Positions 26,887 through 36,714 of a stretch of 64,000 nucleotides of DNA are shown piece after piece; position 1 is the stretch's first letter, and every line of letters begins with the position of its first letter. The notes beneath the pieces were generated by a model. That model was not told the DNA's origin. It did no database searches and saw nothing but the letters and a program-made list of their open reading frames with translations. The stretch lies in the NCBI GenBank assembly GCA_938092005.1, contig CALKOU010000007.1:98523-162522 (forward strand). Direction: 5' to 3'. A program made the position numbers and the translations under genes. Source of the DNA: an uncultured Flavobacteriaceae bacterium (GTDB lineage: Bacteria; Bacteroidota; Bacteroidia; Flavobacteriales; Flavobacteriaceae).

Positions 26887-27750
26887 ATGAGACAGTTAAA
26901 AATCACCAAGCAGGTTACCAACCGTGAAACGGCTTCCCTAGATAAATATCTTCAAGAAATAGGTAAAGTTGATCTGATTACTGCCGAAATCGAGGTTGAA
27001 TTGGCACAACGTATTAAAGCTGGTGACCAAATTGCCTTGGAAAAACTGACCAAAGCTAACCTTAGGTTTGTGGTCTCGGTTGCAAAACAATATCAAAATC
27101 AAGGGCTTACCCTACCCGATCTTATCAACGAAGGAAACTTAGGCCTTATCAAAGCTGCAAAACGTTTTGATGAAACACGTGGGTTTAAGTTTATTTCTTA
27201 TGCGGTATGGTGGATTCGCCAATCTATTTTACAGGCCTTAGCAGAACAATCACGAATTGTACGTTTACCCCTAAATAAAATTGGATCGATTAACAAAATC
27301 AACAAGACCTACGCTTTCTTGGAGCAAGCTCACGAACGTGTGCCCTCGGCTGAAGAAATTGCTAAGGAATTGGACATGACCGTTTCGGACGTTAAAGAAT
27401 CCATGAAAAACTCAGGGCGTCACGTATCTATGGATGCGCCGCTTGTTGAGGGGGAAGACTCAAACTTATACGATGTATTGCGAAGTGGTGAGTCTCCAAA
27501 CCCTGACAGAGAGCTCATGCACGAATCGTTACGAACAGAGATTGAGCGTGCACTAGAAACCCTAACCCCTAGAGAAGCTGATGTAGTGCGCTTATACTTT
27601 GGGCTTGGAAACCAACATCCCATGACATTGGAAGAAATTGGTGAAACCTTTGACTTAACACGCGAACGTGTACGCCAAATCAAGGAAAAAGCGATCAGAA
27701 GGTTAAAGCACACTTCAAGAAGTAAAATCTTAAAAACATACCTAGGGTAA
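26887..27750 (+). CDS. rpoD: Primary RNA polymerase sigma factor (RpoD/SigA)
   Basis: This is the housekeeping sigma-70 factor. At 287 residues it lacks region 1.1, which is normal for Bacteroidota. Region 1.2 begins near [14 protein letters not shown]. Region 2 contains [20 protein letters not shown] and the -10-type recognition helix in [19 protein letters not shown]. Region 3 follows. Region 4 ends with [21 protein letters not shown]. The protein recognises the TAnnTTTG/TTG promoters found throughout this window. Its TAA stop shares one base with the rpe ATG. Confidence 0.97.
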   Translation: MRQLKITKQVTNRETASLDKYLQEIGKVDLITAEIEVELAQRIKAGDQIALEKLTKANLRFVVSVAKQYQNQGLTLPDLINEGNLGLIKAAKRFDETRGFKFISYAVWWIRQSILQALAEQSRIVRLPLNKIGSINKINKTYAFLEQAHERVPSAEEIAKELDMTVSDVKESMKNSGRHVSMDAPLVEGEDSNLYDVLRSGESPNPDRELMHESLRTEIERALETLTPREADVVRLYFGLGNQHPMTLEEIGETFDLTRERVRQIKEKAIRRLKHTSRSKILKTYLG

Positions 27751-28412
27751 TGCGTACAATCAAAATTGCACCCTCTATGTTGGCAGCAGATTTTGCCAAT
27801 TTGGAACACGATATTCAAATGGTAAACCAAAGCGAAGCAGATTGGTTTCACATGGATATTATGGATGGTGTTTTTGTTCCAAATATTTCGTTTGGGATGC
27901 CTGTACTAAAAGCCATGGCGCAACACACAAAAAAGCCACTGGATGTACACTTGATGATTGTTGACCCTGACCGATACATTGACACCTTTGCTTCGCTTGG
28001 CGCAAGTGTGTTAACTGTACATGCAGAAGCGTGCACACACCTTCACAGAACGGTTCAAGGCATTAAAGATGCAGGAATGAAAGCTGGTGTTGCACTAAAC
28101 CCACACACCCCTATTCATATGTTGGAGGACATCATAGGTGATATTGATTTGGTGTGTATCATGAGTGTAAACCCAGGATTTGGTGGACAAAAATTTATAC
28201 AAAATACGTATGATAAAGTGCGAAAACTGCGCACCTTAATCAACGACAAAAACGCTACAACATTAATCGAAATTGATGGTGGCGTGAATGCAGCAAATGC
28301 TTCCAAGCTAGTTGAAGCCGGTGCAGATGTATTGGTTGCTGGAAGTTTTGTTTTTTCAGCGGAGAATCCAACAGATACCATCAAAAATTTACGAGAGGTT
28401 GCTAATGCTTAA
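27750..28412 (+). CDS. rpe: Ribulose-phosphate 3-epimerase
   Basis: Rpe interconverts ribulose 5-phosphate and xylulose 5-phosphate in the pentose phosphate pathway. The 220-residue TIM barrel has the expected motifs: SMLAADFANL at the N-terminus, HMDIMDGVFVPNISFG, DVHLMIVDPDRYI, VNPGFGGQKFI and EIDGGVNAANA. The metal-binding His and Asp residues fall within these motifs. The start overlaps the rpoD stop by one base (TAATG), so the two are probably co-transcribed. Confidence 0.97.
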   Translation: MRTIKIAPSMLAADFANLEHDIQMVNQSEADWFHMDIMDGVFVPNISFGMPVLKAMAQHTKKPLDVHLMIVDPDRYIDTFASLGASVLTVHAEACTHLHRTVQGIKDAGMKAGVALNPHTPIHMLEDIIGDIDLVCIMSVNPGFGGQKFIQNTYDKVRKLRTLINDKNATTLIEIDGGVNAANASKLVEAGADVLVAGSFVFSAENPTDTIKNLREVANA

Positions 28413-28461
28413 TGCCTGTTAAAGATTTAATTTCTTATTTTTAGGGATTCAAATCTTTTAT

Positions 28462-29283
28462 ATGAAACCCTTAAACATTTTTATTCTTTTTGTTTTTGCA
28501 CTCTTTTTAAGCTGTAAAACAAATACGCTTACAGGCAAAAAAAACCTTAATTTTTTTGGTGACAACAAACCCCTTTTTGCCATGTCACTAAAGCAGTATC
28601 AATCTTTTTTAAGCGAACACGAAGTTGTAACCAACACTAAAGAGGCCAAACTTATTTCTGATATTGGATCAGATATTGCGAAAGCAGCGCAAGCCTATTT
28701 TAACTATAAAGGAAAACCCCATTTGTTAGATGAATACAATTGGGAATATAACCTAGTTAACAGCGATCAGGTAAATGCTTGGTGTATGCCAGGTGGAAAA
28801 ATCGTATTTTACACAGGCATAATGGGAATTGCTGATAATCCAGATGGCGTAGCGGCCATTATGGGACATGAAGTAGCGCATGCACTAGCCGATCATGGAG
28901 CGCAGCGCATGAGTTTAGGGATTGTACAGCAAGCTGGAGGAATTGTTGCTGCAGAAGCAACAAAAAATAAAGATGCTAGAAAACGACAACAAATCATGAT
29001 GGCCTATGGTGTTGGCACTACCCTTGGTGGCATGCTACCTTTTAGTAGAAAACATGAAACCGAAGCAGATAAAATTGGACTGGAACTGATGACTATTGCA
29101 GGATATAACCCCGAAGAAGCACCCAAATTATGGGAACGTATGAAAGCGCAATCTAAAGGAGGGCAACCTGAATTTTTAAGTACACACCCAAGTGAAGAAC
29201 GTCGAATTGCGAACCTAAATCAGTGGATCCCTCAAGCAAAAGCATTAGCAGGAGAAATTAACATGATCACCCGGAAAAACTAA
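28462..29283 (+). CDS. M48-family metalloprotease lipoprotein
   Basis: The 273-residue protein starts with a lipoprotein signal (Cys18 in LFLSC) and carries a peptidase M48 domain. The zinc motif HExxH is H136-E137-H140 (GHEVAHALADH), with a third ligand at E201 (KHETEAD). This resembles the YcaL/LoiP/BepA class of periplasmic or outer-membrane proteases that cull misassembled envelope proteins. The lipid anchor supports an envelope quality-control role, which is an inference. The next gene starts 12 nt later and is also a lipoprotein peptidase. Confidence 0.9.
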   Translation: MKPLNIFILFVFALFLSCKTNTLTGKKNLNFFGDNKPLFAMSLKQYQSFLSEHEVVTNTKEAKLISDIGSDIAKAAQAYFNYKGKPHLLDEYNWEYNLVNSDQVNAWCMPGGKIVFYTGIMGIADNPDGVAAIMGHEVAHALADHGAQRMSLGIVQQAGGIVAAEATKNKDARKRQQIMMAYGVGTTLGGMLPFSRKHETEADKIGLELMTIAGYNPEEAPKLWERMKAQSKGGQPEFLSTHPSEERRIANLNQWIPQAKALAGEINMITRKN

Positions 29284-29295
29284 ACTACATTGAAC

Positions 29296-31059
29296 ATGAA
29301 AGCTTACATATTATTACTTATTACCGCACTATCCGTGGCAAGTTGCTCGACTGTGTCACCTACAACCCAGTTGCATGATCTCATGCAACACTACCATGAA
29401 GAAACGCTTAAGATGAACCCTATTGGTGCTACATATCAAGGAGTTACACGTTATAATGATTACTTGCCAAATTACCTGTCAAACGATGTCATGGCCATAC
29501 ACAAGGCTTTTTACAAAGACATGTTGCAAAAGCTAAACACGATTAACGATAATAGGCTCTCTTCAGATGATATGTTGAGTAAGAAAGTATTGCTATGGGA
29601 ATGTGAAACCAGCTTGATGGGGATGGCGTTTCCAACAGAGTTGTTACCCATAAACCAAATGTGGACCTTACAGCTCACCATAGGTCAATTGGCTACTGGA
29701 ACGGGTGCGCAGCCCTTTAAAACTGTTACGGATTATGAAAATTGGCTCTCAAGAATTGATGATTATGTAACGTGGTTGACAAGTGCCAAGACACGCATGG
29801 AAGAAGGCATAGCGCAAGATATTGTATTACCTAAGTCACTTATACGAAAGGTAGTGCCGCAGCTCAAATCAATAGCCAATACCGAACTAGAGGAAAACAT
29901 TTTTTACACTCCTGTTCAAAAATTTCCAGAAGACTTTACCCAGGAGCAAAAAGATACCCTTACAGCAGCATATGCCGATATGGTAACAAATAAAATCATT
30001 CCTGTTTATCAAGATGTGGCAGATTTTATGGATAGCACTTATCTAGAGGCGGGACGTAACAGCAGTGGGTTTGATGCCTATTCTTTTGGAGAAGACTATT
30101 ACAATTATTCGATACGGCTATACACAACGACGGACATGACAGCCGATGAAATTCATCAGCTTGGATTGTCGGAGGTAGCACGTTTGCGAAGTGAAATGGA
30201 ACGCATCAAAAAACAAGTTGGATTTAAAGGGGATTTAAATGCTTTTTTTGAGCATGTGCGTACTCGTAAATCGCTTATGCCCTTTGACGACCCTCAACAG
30301 GTTATTGACAACTTTAATGCCATTCACGACAAGATGAAAGCAAAAGTAGATGCGCTTTTTGAGCTACAACCCAAAACCCCATTTGAGGTACGCAGGGTTG
30401 AGGCGTTTAGGGAAAAATCGGCGGCAGCGCATTACAATCCCGGCTCCCTTGACGGCACTCGGCCCGGCGTTTTTTATGTGCCAATTCCGAATGTGAAAGA
30501 ATACAATATTTTTTCTGACGAAGATTTGTTTTTACATGAAGCCATCCCTGGGCATCACTTTCAAATTTCATTGCAACAAGAAGACACCTCCCTACCCGAT
30601 TTTAGAAAAACGCTTTGGTATAGCGCCTATGGCGAAGGCTGGGCGTTGTACTGCGAATCGTTGGGAAAAGAACTTGGTTTGTATGACGACCCGTATCAAT
30701 ATTTTGGGATGTTAAGTGCCGAAATGCACCGCGCCATTCGCTTGGTAGTGGATACAGGCATTCACACCAAAGGCTGGACTCGCGAGCAGGCTATTGCGTA
30801 TTCCTTAGCCAACGAAGCTGAGCCTGAATATGCTATTATTTCTGAGATTGAACGCTATATGGCAAATCCAGGGCAGGCGTTATCCTACAAAATTGGGCAA
30901 CTAAAGATTAGGGAACTTCGCGCTATGGCAGAGCAAACCCTTGGCGATGCTTTTGATATCCGTGTGTTTCATCGCATTGTGCTGGAATCTGGATGTATTC
31001 CGTTGGCGTTGTTAGAAGATAAAGTAAATGATTGGGTTAACAGCAAAAAGCAATCATGA
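29296..31059 (+). CDS. DUF885-family peptidase-like lipoprotein
   Basis: The 587-residue protein has a lipoprotein signal with lipobox SVASC. It matches the DUF885 family, whose members resemble zinc carboxypeptidases or oligopeptidases. A HExxxGHH-type motif is visible as LHEAIPGHHFQ near residue 410, followed by YGEGWALYCESLGKELG, the expected active-site region. Start: ATG at 29296 (MKAYILLL); an upstream TTG at 29290 adds two residues. Its 3' end overlaps galE by 4 nt. The substrate is unknown; proximity to the M48 gene suggests extracytoplasmic peptide or protein degradation. Confidence 0.88.
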   Translation: MKAYILLLITALSVASCSTVSPTTQLHDLMQHYHEETLKMNPIGATYQGVTRYNDYLPNYLSNDVMAIHKAFYKDMLQKLNTINDNRLSSDDMLSKKVLLWECETSLMGMAFPTELLPINQMWTLQLTIGQLATGTGAQPFKTVTDYENWLSRIDDYVTWLTSAKTRMEEGIAQDIVLPKSLIRKVVPQLKSIANTELEENIFYTPVQKFPEDFTQEQKDTLTAAYADMVTNKIIPVYQDVADFMDSTYLEAGRNSSGFDAYSFGEDYYNYSIRLYTTTDMTADEIHQLGLSEVARLRSEMERIKKQVGFKGDLNAFFEHVRTRKSLMPFDDPQQVIDNFNAIHDKMKAKVDALFELQPKTPFEVRRVEAFREKSAAAHYNPGSLDGTRPGVFYVPIPNVKEYNIFSDEDLFLHEAIPGHHFQISLQQEDTSLPDFRKTLWYSAYGEGWALYCESLGKELGLYDDPYQYFGMLSAEMHRAIRLVVDTGIHTKGWTREQAIAYSLANEAEPEYAIISEIERYMANPGQALSYKIGQLKIRELRAMAEQTLGDAFDIRVFHRIVLESGCIPLALLEDKVNDWVNSKKQS

Positions 31060-32072
31060 TTTTAGTTACTGGAGGTTTGGGATTTATTGGTTCGCATACG
31101 GTAGTTGCCCTACAAGAAAAAGGACATCAAGTGCTTATTGTTGATAATTTATCTAACTCTTCAGTAGAAGTATTAGACGGTATAGAAACGGCTAGTGGCA
31201 TTCGTCCAACGTTTGTGGAAATCAACCTACAAAACGCTACTACTGTTGCCGAAATATTTCAACAACATCGCATTACTGGAATTATCCATTTTGCCGCATA
31301 TAAGGCTGTTGGAGAAAGCGTGCAAAAACCTGTAGCGTACTATCAAAATAATTTGGGGTCGATGCTGAATTTATTGGCGGAAGTTGAAAAAGCAGCAACA
31401 CCTATTCCGTTTATCTTTAGTTCGTCTTGTACCGTTTATGGTGAGGCAGAGGAATTGCCCATAACCGAAAATGCACCTATCAAGCCTGCCATGTCGCCCT
31501 ATGGTAACACCAAACAAATTGGTGAAGAAATTTTGGTAGATACCGTAAATGCCATTGAAGAGTTTCGGGTAATTTCACTACGCTATTTTAATCCAATTGG
31601 TGCGCATCCGTCTATTGCTATTGGTGAATTACCGCTAGGCAAACCACAAAATTTGGTTCCATTTATTACGCAAACCGCAGCAGGACTGTATCCAAAGCTA
31701 ACTGTTTTTGGCAACGATTACCCTACCTCAGATGGCACCAATGTTAGGGATTATATCCATGTGGTTGATTTGGCGGAAGCGCACGTGGTAGCCTTAGAGC
31801 GTATTTTGGAAAGCAAAAGTACCGATGCCTACGAGGTGTTTAACTTAGGCACAGGAAAAGGAAGTAGTGTACTGGAAGTAATTCAAAGTTTTGAACGTGT
31901 GTCTGGAAAAAAAATATCTTACGAAATAGGCGCGCGCCGAGAGGGAGATGTAATTGCCGCCTACGCCGACACCACCAAAGCGAATACTGTTTTGGGCTGG
32001 AAAACCAAACGCAGCTTAGATGAAGCTATTTCTTCTGCTTGGAAATGGGAGCAGAAAGTTAGAGAGTTGTAA
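31056..32072 (+). CDS. galE: UDP-glucose 4-epimerase
   Basis: GalE interconverts UDP-glucose and UDP-galactose and supplies sugar nucleotides for surface polysaccharides. The 338-residue short-chain dehydrogenase/reductase begins with the NAD motif TGGLGFIGSHTVV. It has the SSSCTVYG segment, the catalytic SPYGNTK (Tyr and Lys three residues apart), RYFNPIGAHPS and DYIHVVDLAEAHV. The start overlaps the DUF885 stop by 4 nt (ATGA). Confidence 0.95.
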   Translation: MILVTGGLGFIGSHTVVALQEKGHQVLIVDNLSNSSVEVLDGIETASGIRPTFVEINLQNATTVAEIFQQHRITGIIHFAAYKAVGESVQKPVAYYQNNLGSMLNLLAEVEKAATPIPFIFSSSCTVYGEAEELPITENAPIKPAMSPYGNTKQIGEEILVDTVNAIEEFRVISLRYFNPIGAHPSIAIGELPLGKPQNLVPFITQTAAGLYPKLTVFGNDYPTSDGTNVRDYIHVVDLAEAHVVALERILESKSTDAYEVFNLGTGKGSSVLEVIQSFERVSGKKISYEIGARREGDVIAAYADTTKANTVLGWKTKRSLDEAISSAWKWEQKVREL

Positions 32073-32312
32073 GTAGTGTTATATTTTCTAAAAGCCCCGC
32101 TTTGAAAATAGCACAAACAAAAAAAACGCTCAAGCAAGCTTGGCGTCCTATTACCGAGGATTACTCCGTGATCCTCACAAAGCTCCGTAGTCTAAATAGA
32201 AAGTCAAAAATCATAGATTTTTAGTTTTATTTCTGCTTGAAAATTCAAATAAATTTGATTCTACATCAGAAACAAAAAAGTCTGCATATTATGCAGACTT
32301 TCTATTCTTAAG
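32073..32312. other. Non-coding stretch between galE and tRNA-Arg
   Basis: No gene is supported here. It holds an inverted repeat (GAGGAT at 32156-32161 with ATCCTC at 32171-32176), a weak A/T hairpin (AAAAATC at 32206-32212 with GATTTTT at 32216-32222) that could end the galE transcript, and the tRNA terminator at 32274-32301. Confidence 0.5.
32274..32301 (-). terminator. Intrinsic terminator of tRNA-Arg
   Basis: On the minus strand AAAGTCTGCATA and TATGCAGACTTT form a near-perfect stem with a run of six T at the 3' side. It lies 11 nt after the tRNA 3' end. Confidence 0.85.
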
Positions 32313-32386
32313 TGACCCAGGGAGGATTCGAACCCCCAACCCTCAGAGCCGAAATCTGATATTCTATCCAGTTGAACTACTGGGCC
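32313..32386 (-). tRNA. tRNA-Arg (anticodon UCG)
   Basis: The 74-nt minus-strand sequence folds as a cloverleaf. The acceptor stem is GGCCCAG with CTGGGTC (one G-T pair), and the D arm is GTTC with GAAT around AACTGGATA. The anticodon stem TCAGA/TCTGA encloses loop TTTCGGC, giving anticodon TCG. The T arm is GGGGG/CCTCC around TTCGAAT. The discriminator base is A, and CCA is not encoded (the next bases are CTT). It reads CGA and, by wobble, other CGN codons. Confidence 0.95.
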
Positions 32387-32418
32387 ATGGGAAGGCAAAA
32401 ATACACTTTTGGTTATTG

Positions 32419-32865
32419 TTACGACAGTTTTTGGCGTACAATTGATGAGATGGTTTTCCCATCTGCCCTACCTGCCATTTCTTTGGAAGCCATGCCCATG
32501 ACCTTACCCATGTCTTGCATGCCAGAAGCACCTACTTTGGTAATAATTGTAACTACAATTTCAGCAATTGTCGCTTCGTCTAACTGTTCCGGTAAAAACT
32601 GCTCCATGATTTTTATCTGTGCTTCCTCAGGTTCGGCTAAGTCCACACGGTCTTGTTGACGGAAAATTTCAGCGCTGTCTTTACGCTGTTTAACAAGCTT
32701 TTGCACAAGTTTGATCTCGTCATCAGTGGTAAGCGCTTTTGCACCAGCTTGTGTTTGAGTCAATAAAATAGCAGATTTTATCGCACGCAACGATTCTAAC
32801 GCCACAGTATCTTTGGCTTTCATGGCCTCCTTTAATTGTTGTGTAATTTTCTCTTGTAAAGACAT
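32419..32865 (-). CDS. GatB/YqeY domain protein
   Basis: The 148-residue protein is a stand-alone YqeY-type domain related to the tail of GatB of the tRNA amidotransferase. Typical segments are MKAKDTVALESLRAIKSAI near the N-terminus and GMQDMGKVMGMASKEMAGRADGK towards the end, with a predicted helical fold. It is not itself a subunit of GatCAB, and its role is uncertain (a tRNA-related function is assumed from the domain). It starts 1 nt after ftsZ and ends the dcw cluster. Confidence 0.88.
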   Translation of the reverse strand: MSLQEKITQQLKEAMKAKDTVALESLRAIKSAILLTQTQAGAKALTTDDEIKLVQKLVKQRKDSAEIFRQQDRVDLAEPEEAQIKIMEQFLPEQLDEATIAEIVVTIITKVGASGMQDMGKVMGMASKEMAGRADGKTISSIVRQKLS

Positions 32866-32866
32866 A

Positions 32867-34684
32867 TTAATCTACGTTATCGTGTAAAAATGAATTGTTG
32901 GTTCGCAATTGTGTTTCATTCTTGCTATCCACGCTCAGCGACGTTCTTGAAGCGTTAGCGCCACTATCAGGCTCGCTCAATGCTACATCTTGACGCTTAT
33001 AGGCAGGCTCACGCTCCAAGTCCTCAACCCTAGCGCTTTGATTAAAGCGGTAATTAAATTGTTTTAGTTTTTGTTTACGCTCTTCTGTCCTGTTTGCCAG
33101 GCCTTCTGCAATGGTACCATCAACAGGTGAAAAGGGTTTTTCTTCTGTTACTGGGGGTGCTTTTGGAGCTGGAGCTGGCTTTTTAACAACAGGCGTTGGC
33201 GATGGTTCTTCATCCATTTCTAGAACAAAACGCGTTACTTCCTCTTCAACAACTTTCGTTGTTTGTTGTGGTTGCTGTTCTTCCTCCAAATGAAACAAAA
33301 CGGTTGGCTCATGTGAAACATTAGCGGTTTCTTCAATCGGCTGATCTATCGGAGATGATGTTTCTGGCTGTGGGGTTACCACTTCTGCATCAACTACCTC
33401 TATATCATGGACAGCTGGTGTTACATCGTGAATTTTAAAGGCACTTGGCTGTGGCGTTTCAACTGCAATAGGCGCACGAACTTCTTCAAAAGACACTGCT
33501 AAATTTCGTAACAAATCTGTGGTTGGAACAAGCACTGGTTTCGATGCAGTGGTTTCGGTTGGCTGATGTCCTGTTACGTGTTCTGGTGCGATAACTTCCG
33601 TTTCAAAAAGTGGTATTTGACCAACTGATAAATCATGTGTGACTCTTTGTTCATCGTCTAGCGAGTGGATGATTTTTTGCGGATCGGCATGGACAATCTC
33701 TTGTTGCATGTCTGGCGCAAAACCAGTAGCAATAATCGTAACTGAGATAGCATTATCTAGTGCGTCATCTTCACCAATACCCATAATAATATTCGTGCTA
33801 TTACCCGCTTCTTTTTGAATGTACTCGTTGATCGCACTAATCTCGTCTATGGTTACCTCATCACTACCTGAAACAATTAAGAGTAACACATTTTTAGCTC
33901 CCAATATTTTATTGTCGTTCAACAGTGGAGAATCCAATGCCTGAACAATGGCCTCATGTGCACGTTGACTGCCCGAAGCAACTCCAGACCCCATGATAGC
34001 TGTACCACTGTTAGCAAGTACCGTCTTGGCGTCTCTTAAGTCAATATTTTGGGTGTAGTGATTGGTAATTACTTCTGCAATTCCTCTAGATGCATTAGCA
34101 AGAACTTCATCCGCTTTAGCAAAGCCTTGCTTAAAGCCTAGGTCACCGTACACCTCTCGTAATTTATTGTTGTTGATGACAATGATTGAATCTACATGCT
34201 TACGCAGGTTATTAAGCCCTTGCTGTGCTTGCTCATTTCGAAGTTTTCCCTCAAACTGAAATGGCATGGTCACAATGCCAACCGTAAGGATGCCCAGTTC
34301 TTGTGCAAGCTTGGCAATTACAGGGGCTGCTCCGGTACCGGTACCTCCGCCCATTCCTGCTGTAATAAAAACCATTTTGGTATTTACGCTAAACATGTCT
34401 GAAATTTGATCCAAACTCTCAATAGCTGATTGTGCACCTACTTCAGGGTCTGCGCCCGCACCAAGACCTTCCGTCAATGATACGCCCAACTGAACCTTGT
34501 TTGGAATTGGGCTGTTTTCGAGTGCTTGAGCATCGGTGTTACACACAACAAAATCAACTCCGTTGATACCTTGTTGATACATGTAGTTTAGTGCATTGCT
34601 TCCCCCGCCGCCTACGCCAATCACCTTGATGATATTGCTTCTGTTTTTGGGTAAATCGAATGTAATGTTGTCAAATGAATCCAT
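32867..34684 (-). CDS. ftsZ: Cell division GTPase FtsZ with a long C-terminal linker
   Basis: FtsZ polymerises into the division ring. The globular GTPase domain spans about residues 15-320, with [10 protein letters not shown] near 24, the tubulin signature GGGTGTG at 112-118, and T7-loop residues later. The protein is 605 residues, against 383 in E. coli. The extra length is a low-complexity linker rich in Pro, Thr, Glu and Val (about 330-530). It ends with a conserved flavobacterial tail that includes EREPAYKRQ and the terminal [10 protein letters not shown]. The tail probably binds FtsA. It follows ftsA after 10 nt. Confidence 0.97.
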   Translation of the reverse strand: MDSFDNITFDLPKNRSNIIKVIGVGGGGSNALNYMYQQGINGVDFVVCNTDAQALENSPIPNKVQLGVSLTEGLGAGADPEVGAQSAIESLDQISDMFSVNTKMVFITAGMGGGTGTGAAPVIAKLAQELGILTVGIVTMPFQFEGKLRNEQAQQGLNNLRKHVDSIIVINNNKLREVYGDLGFKQGFAKADEVLANASRGIAEVITNHYTQNIDLRDAKTVLANSGTAIMGSGVASGSQRAHEAIVQALDSPLLNDNKILGAKNVLLLIVSGSDEVTIDEISAINEYIQKEAGNSTNIIMGIGEDDALDNAISVTIIATGFAPDMQQEIVHADPQKIIHSLDDEQRVTHDLSVGQIPLFETEVIAPEHVTGHQPTETTASKPVLVPTTDLLRNLAVSFEEVRAPIAVETPQPSAFKIHDVTPAVHDIEVVDAEVVTPQPETSSPIDQPIEETANVSHEPTVLFHLEEEQQPQQTTKVVEEEVTRFVLEMDEEPSPTPVVKKPAPAPKAPPVTEEKPFSPVDGTIAEGLANRTEERKQKLKQFNYRFNQSARVEDLEREPAYKRQDVALSEPDSGANASRTSLSVDSKNETQLRTNNSFLHDNVD

Positions 34685-34694
34685 AGGAATAAAT

Positions 34695-36002
34695 TTATTC
34701 TGCGCTTTCTAAAAATGTTTTTAATCGTTCTGTAAATCGTTCAATAACGGACGTTCTTTTTACAGGCTTTTCCGTAATCGTTTCTTCATTGCCCTGAGCT
34801 TCGCTTTCTTCAGAAATAGCTTCAGCATCTAGCGGTGCAAGCTGTGTTTCAGCGGCGTTCATCACCAGTCCTACAGCAGTTGCAAAAAGTGGACTTGCGG
34901 TAGCCTTGTCCGTGTCCCCTGCCAAATGTTCATTGGGATAACCAATTCGCGTGTCCATACCCGTAATGTATTCCACCAATTGTTTTAAGTGTTTTAGTTG
35001 ACTTCCTCCACCTGTTAGTACAATGCCAGCAATAAGTTTTTTCTTTTGTTCCTCATGACCGTAATTCTTGATTTCGGCATACACCTGCTCAATGATTTCA
35101 GTTACCCGAGCGTGAATGATTTTAGATAGGTTTTTGAGGGTAATTTCTTTCGGATCTCTTCCACGAAGCCCTGGGATGGAAACAATTTCATTGTCTTTGT
35201 TTTCTCCTGGCCACGCCGATCCAAACTTAATCTTTAGTAATTCAGCTTGTTTTTCAATAATGGAACACCCCTCCTTTATATCTTCAGAAATCACATTTCC
35301 ACCAAATGGAATAACGGCTGTATGTCGAATAATACCATCTTTAAAAATGGCTAAATCTGTAGTTCCACCTCCAATATCAATAAGCGCAACACCTGCTTCT
35401 TTTTCTTCTTGACTCAACACAGCATCAGCAGAAGCTAACGGTTCCAAGGTAATGCCGCCAAAGTCTAAACCAGCAGATTTGACACAACGTGCAATGTTGC
35501 GAATAGAGGAAACTTGTCCTACTACAACATGAAAATTAGCTTCAAGCCTGCCTCCATACATTCCAATAGGCTCTTTGATTTCGGCTTGTCCGTCAACTTT
35601 ATATTCTTGTGGAAGCACATGGATGATTTCCTCACCGGGAAGCATCACCAATTTAAAAACTTGGTTTTTTAAACGTTCAATATCTTCTTCATCAATGACC
35701 TCATCAGCATTTGTTCGTGTGATATAATCGCTGTGTTGCAGACTGCGAATGTGCTGTCCTGCTATGCCTACCACTACACTTGTAATTTTCTTACCAGAAA
35801 TAGCTTCGGCCTCTTGTGCCGCTGCTTGGATCGACTGAATGGTCTGTGTAATATTGTTCACAACACCGCGATGTACTCCTTGACTTTTTGACTTTCCAAT
35901 ACCCACAATTTCGAGCTTGTCATACTCGTTTTTTGCGCCTAGCATGGCCACTATTTTGGTGGTGCCAATATCTAATCCTACCGCTAATTGTTCATGTTCC
36001 AT
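34695..36002 (-). CDS. ftsA: Cell division protein FtsA
   Basis: FtsA is the actin-like ATPase that tethers FtsZ to the membrane. The 435-residue product has the phosphate-1 motif GLDIGTTKIVAML at the N-terminus, the SHS2 (1C) insert in the first half, the phosphate-2 motif VALIDIGGGTTDLAIF, and the adenosine motif IAGIVLTGGGSQLKHL. A basic amphipathic helix ends the protein (VIERFTERLKTFLE), which fits the membrane-targeting sequence. It sits between ftsQ and ftsZ as expected. Confidence 0.97.
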   Translation of the reverse strand: MEHEQLAVGLDIGTTKIVAMLGAKNEYDKLEIVGIGKSKSQGVHRGVVNNITQTIQSIQAAAQEAEAISGKKITSVVVGIAGQHIRSLQHSDYITRTNADEVIDEEDIERLKNQVFKLVMLPGEEIIHVLPQEYKVDGQAEIKEPIGMYGGRLEANFHVVVGQVSSIRNIARCVKSAGLDFGGITLEPLASADAVLSQEEKEAGVALIDIGGGTTDLAIFKDGIIRHTAVIPFGGNVISEDIKEGCSIIEKQAELLKIKFGSAWPGENKDNEIVSIPGLRGRDPKEITLKNLSKIIHARVTEIIEQVYAEIKNYGHEEQKKKLIAGIVLTGGGSQLKHLKQLVEYITGMDTRIGYPNEHLAGDTDKATASPLFATAVGLVMNAAETQLAPLDAEAISEESEAQGNEETITEKPVKRTSVIERFTERLKTFLESAE

Positions 36003-36009
36003 ATCTATA

Positions 36010-36714
36010 TTATTTTGAACAAACGACTTGTCCGTGAAACGAAAGATTTACTTGTTTGTACGTTTTCAAAATGGCGCTGTCTTGCATTTTTGCATAAAAC
36101 GCCTTGTAATGCTGTATTTTACTGTCGAGCTTACTCACCGAGCCAAGAACAATCTTATACGCTTGGTGACGGGGTTCGACGGTTAAACCTTCATCTAACC
36201 ACTCATAAGCTACAATGTGGTCATACATAAACGAATCTTTTGCAATATGCTGCACAACAGCAACAAGCTCCTGGCGTTGTTTTGCGGTGAGATTACCATA
36301 AACAAGAGGAACTTGAACCGACTTAAAAGGAGATAATGGAAACGGATTTCCATACTTATCAATATAATAATTACTGTCGCTCTGGATACGCACTATTGGT
36401 ATTTTGGTTGAAACGTGAACGCCAACACCGCCATCAATGGAAACAAAGCTTTGCGCATCTTCCACCCAAGCGTTTTGATTAAGTGTTTGTTCAATGTTTC
36501 TCAAATTTATGCCACTTTTGAAAGCAGAAAGGCTATCCTCAAAAACAAGTGTCAACAATTTATTAACGGAATCTTTTGGTATCCATCTTGGACGGTTTTC
36601 ATCCCATGTTACTTGTTGTAACACCACCGTTCTTCCTTGATTTTTTTGATGCAAAACCAGTCCCAGCACAATCAATCCTACACCTAACAATAAAGCCATT
36701 AGTGTCTTATACAT
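36010..36714 (-). CDS. ftsQ: Cell division protein FtsQ (POTRA domain)
   Basis: FtsQ is a bitopic divisome protein. From the ATG at 36714 the product is 234 residues: a short cytoplasmic end, one membrane helix (MALLLGVGLIVLGLVL) and a periplasmic POTRA/beta region with NLRNIEQTLNQNAWVEDAQ typical of the POTRA alpha-helix. Sequence conservation is low, as is usual for FtsQ, so the call leans on topology and position between murC and ftsA. A longer in-frame start at 36786 would place it 80 nt inside murC and add a non-signal region. From 36714 the overlap with murC is 8 nt. Confidence 0.88.
   Translation of the reverse strand: MYKTLMALLLGVGLIVLGLVLHQKNQGRTVVLQQVTWDENRPRWIPKDSVNKLLTLVFEDSLSAFKSGINLRNIEQTLNQNAWVEDAQSFVSIDGGVGVHVSTKIPIVRIQSDSNYYIDKYGNPFPLSPFKSVQVPLVYGNLTAKQRQELVAVVQHIAKDSFMYDHIVAYEWLDEGLTVEPRHQAYKIVLGSVSKLDSKIQHYKAFYAKMQDSAILKTYKQVNLSFHGQVVCSK

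Noticed and set aside
32156-32176. The inverted repeat after galE as an intrinsic terminator
   Set aside because: The stem is only 6 bp with a 9-nt loop and no T-run follows; the A/T hairpin at 32206-32222 is a better, though weak, candidate.
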